A DNA stretch of 64,000 bases from Alloprevotella tannerae (GTDB lineage: Bacteria; Bacteroidota; Bacteroidia; Bacteroidales; Bacteroidaceae), in NCBI GenBank assembly GCA_015259125.1, contig JABZGR010000006.1, positions 36,604-100,603 of the forward strand, written 5' to 3'. Shown here in pieces: positions 63,935-64,000 of the stretch. Each line of letters begins with the position of its first letter. Position 1 is the stretch's first letter. Under the pieces are notes generated by a model. It was given only the letters and a program-made list of their open reading frames with translations. It did not search any database and was not told where the DNA came from. The position numbers and the translations under genes were made by a program.

Positions 63935-64000
63935 GTGACCCCGGTGGGACTCAAACCCGCGACACTCAGAACCGGAATCTGATGCTCTATTCAACTGAGC
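63935..64000 (-). tRNA. tRNA-Arg (anticodon CCG), cut by the window edge
   Basis: On the minus strand the visible part runs from the D arm (GCTCAGTTGAATAGAGC) through the anticodon arm (TCAGA-TTCCGGT-TCTGA, anticodon CCG) and the T arm (GCGGGTTTGAGTCCCAC) to acceptor half GGGGTCA. The 5' acceptor strand lies beyond position 64000. The T arm has one non-paired position (C-A). Confidence 0.85.

Overview
The window comes from a member of the Bacteroidales. The evidence is type IX secretion (T9SS) C-terminal sorting domains, PorQ, a heme-uptake hmu operon, M49 dipeptidyl peptidase III, fimbrillin-like lipoproteins, and promoters of the Bacteroidales form TTG/TTTG-N19-21-TAnnTTTG. Gene content fits Prevotellaceae or Porphyromonadaceae; I cannot settle the genus. 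The left third looks more AT-rich than the rest.

Layout. 0-2 kb: a decayed IS1380-family element with both terminal inverted repeats. 2-4.8 kb (minus): a small acidic-tailed peptide gene and a large fimbrillin-like lipoprotein. 4.8-6 kb: a gene-poor gap with a gene remnant and a 21-22 bp-period repeat. 6-16.4 kb (plus): four T9SS substrates, two large adhesin-like proteins and two thioredoxin-fold proteins; one of the latter keeps CxxC and the other has YxxC. 16.5-19 kb: an IS3 remnant, then a second peptide/fimbrillin-like pair. 19-27 kb: WG-repeat lipoprotein, a small barrel, tRNA-Leu, two minor genes, TrkH and DPP III. 27-36 kb (minus): an outer-membrane beta-barrel receptor, a duplicated T9SS-type protein, and tatD / polyprenyl synthase / porQ. 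36-38.5 kb (plus): tonB-cmk-ispH. 39.5-44 kb (minus): a T9SS-exported subtilase, and a DNA-binding-domain-only AraC regulator with cysteine desulfidase. 44.5-53 kb (minus): hmuR-S-T-U-V, preceded by two paralogous T9SS proteins and no hmuY. 56.6-64 kb: an M16 peptidase with an overlapping upstream ORF, a small porin-like barrel, a lipoprotein, an AspT/YidE transporter and a partial tRNA-Arg.

The most striking non-coding signal is a family of six intergenic arrays at about 27.2, 32.8, 39.1, 44.2, 56.0 and 63.6 kb. Each is exactly 80 bp and holds exactly four GTTTG-N7-CAAAC units joined by three NATN linkers (period 21 bp). The 7-nt cores vary and the palindromic arms are nearly invariant. Every gene-free gap above about 600 bp to the right of 26.9 kb carries one. 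In the left part, two comparable gaps carry a different 21-22 bp-period array built on CCTATAGG- or GATCG-like motifs. Most of the 80-bp arrays lie beyond transcription terminators, which points to a DNA-level role.

Functional themes are surface adhesion and export (T9SS substrates, PorQ, fimbrillin-like lipoproteins), heme and iron capture (HmuR to the CobN-like HmuS, powered by a TolQ-like pair), and protein and peptide use (DPP III, M16, S8, cysteine desulfidase).
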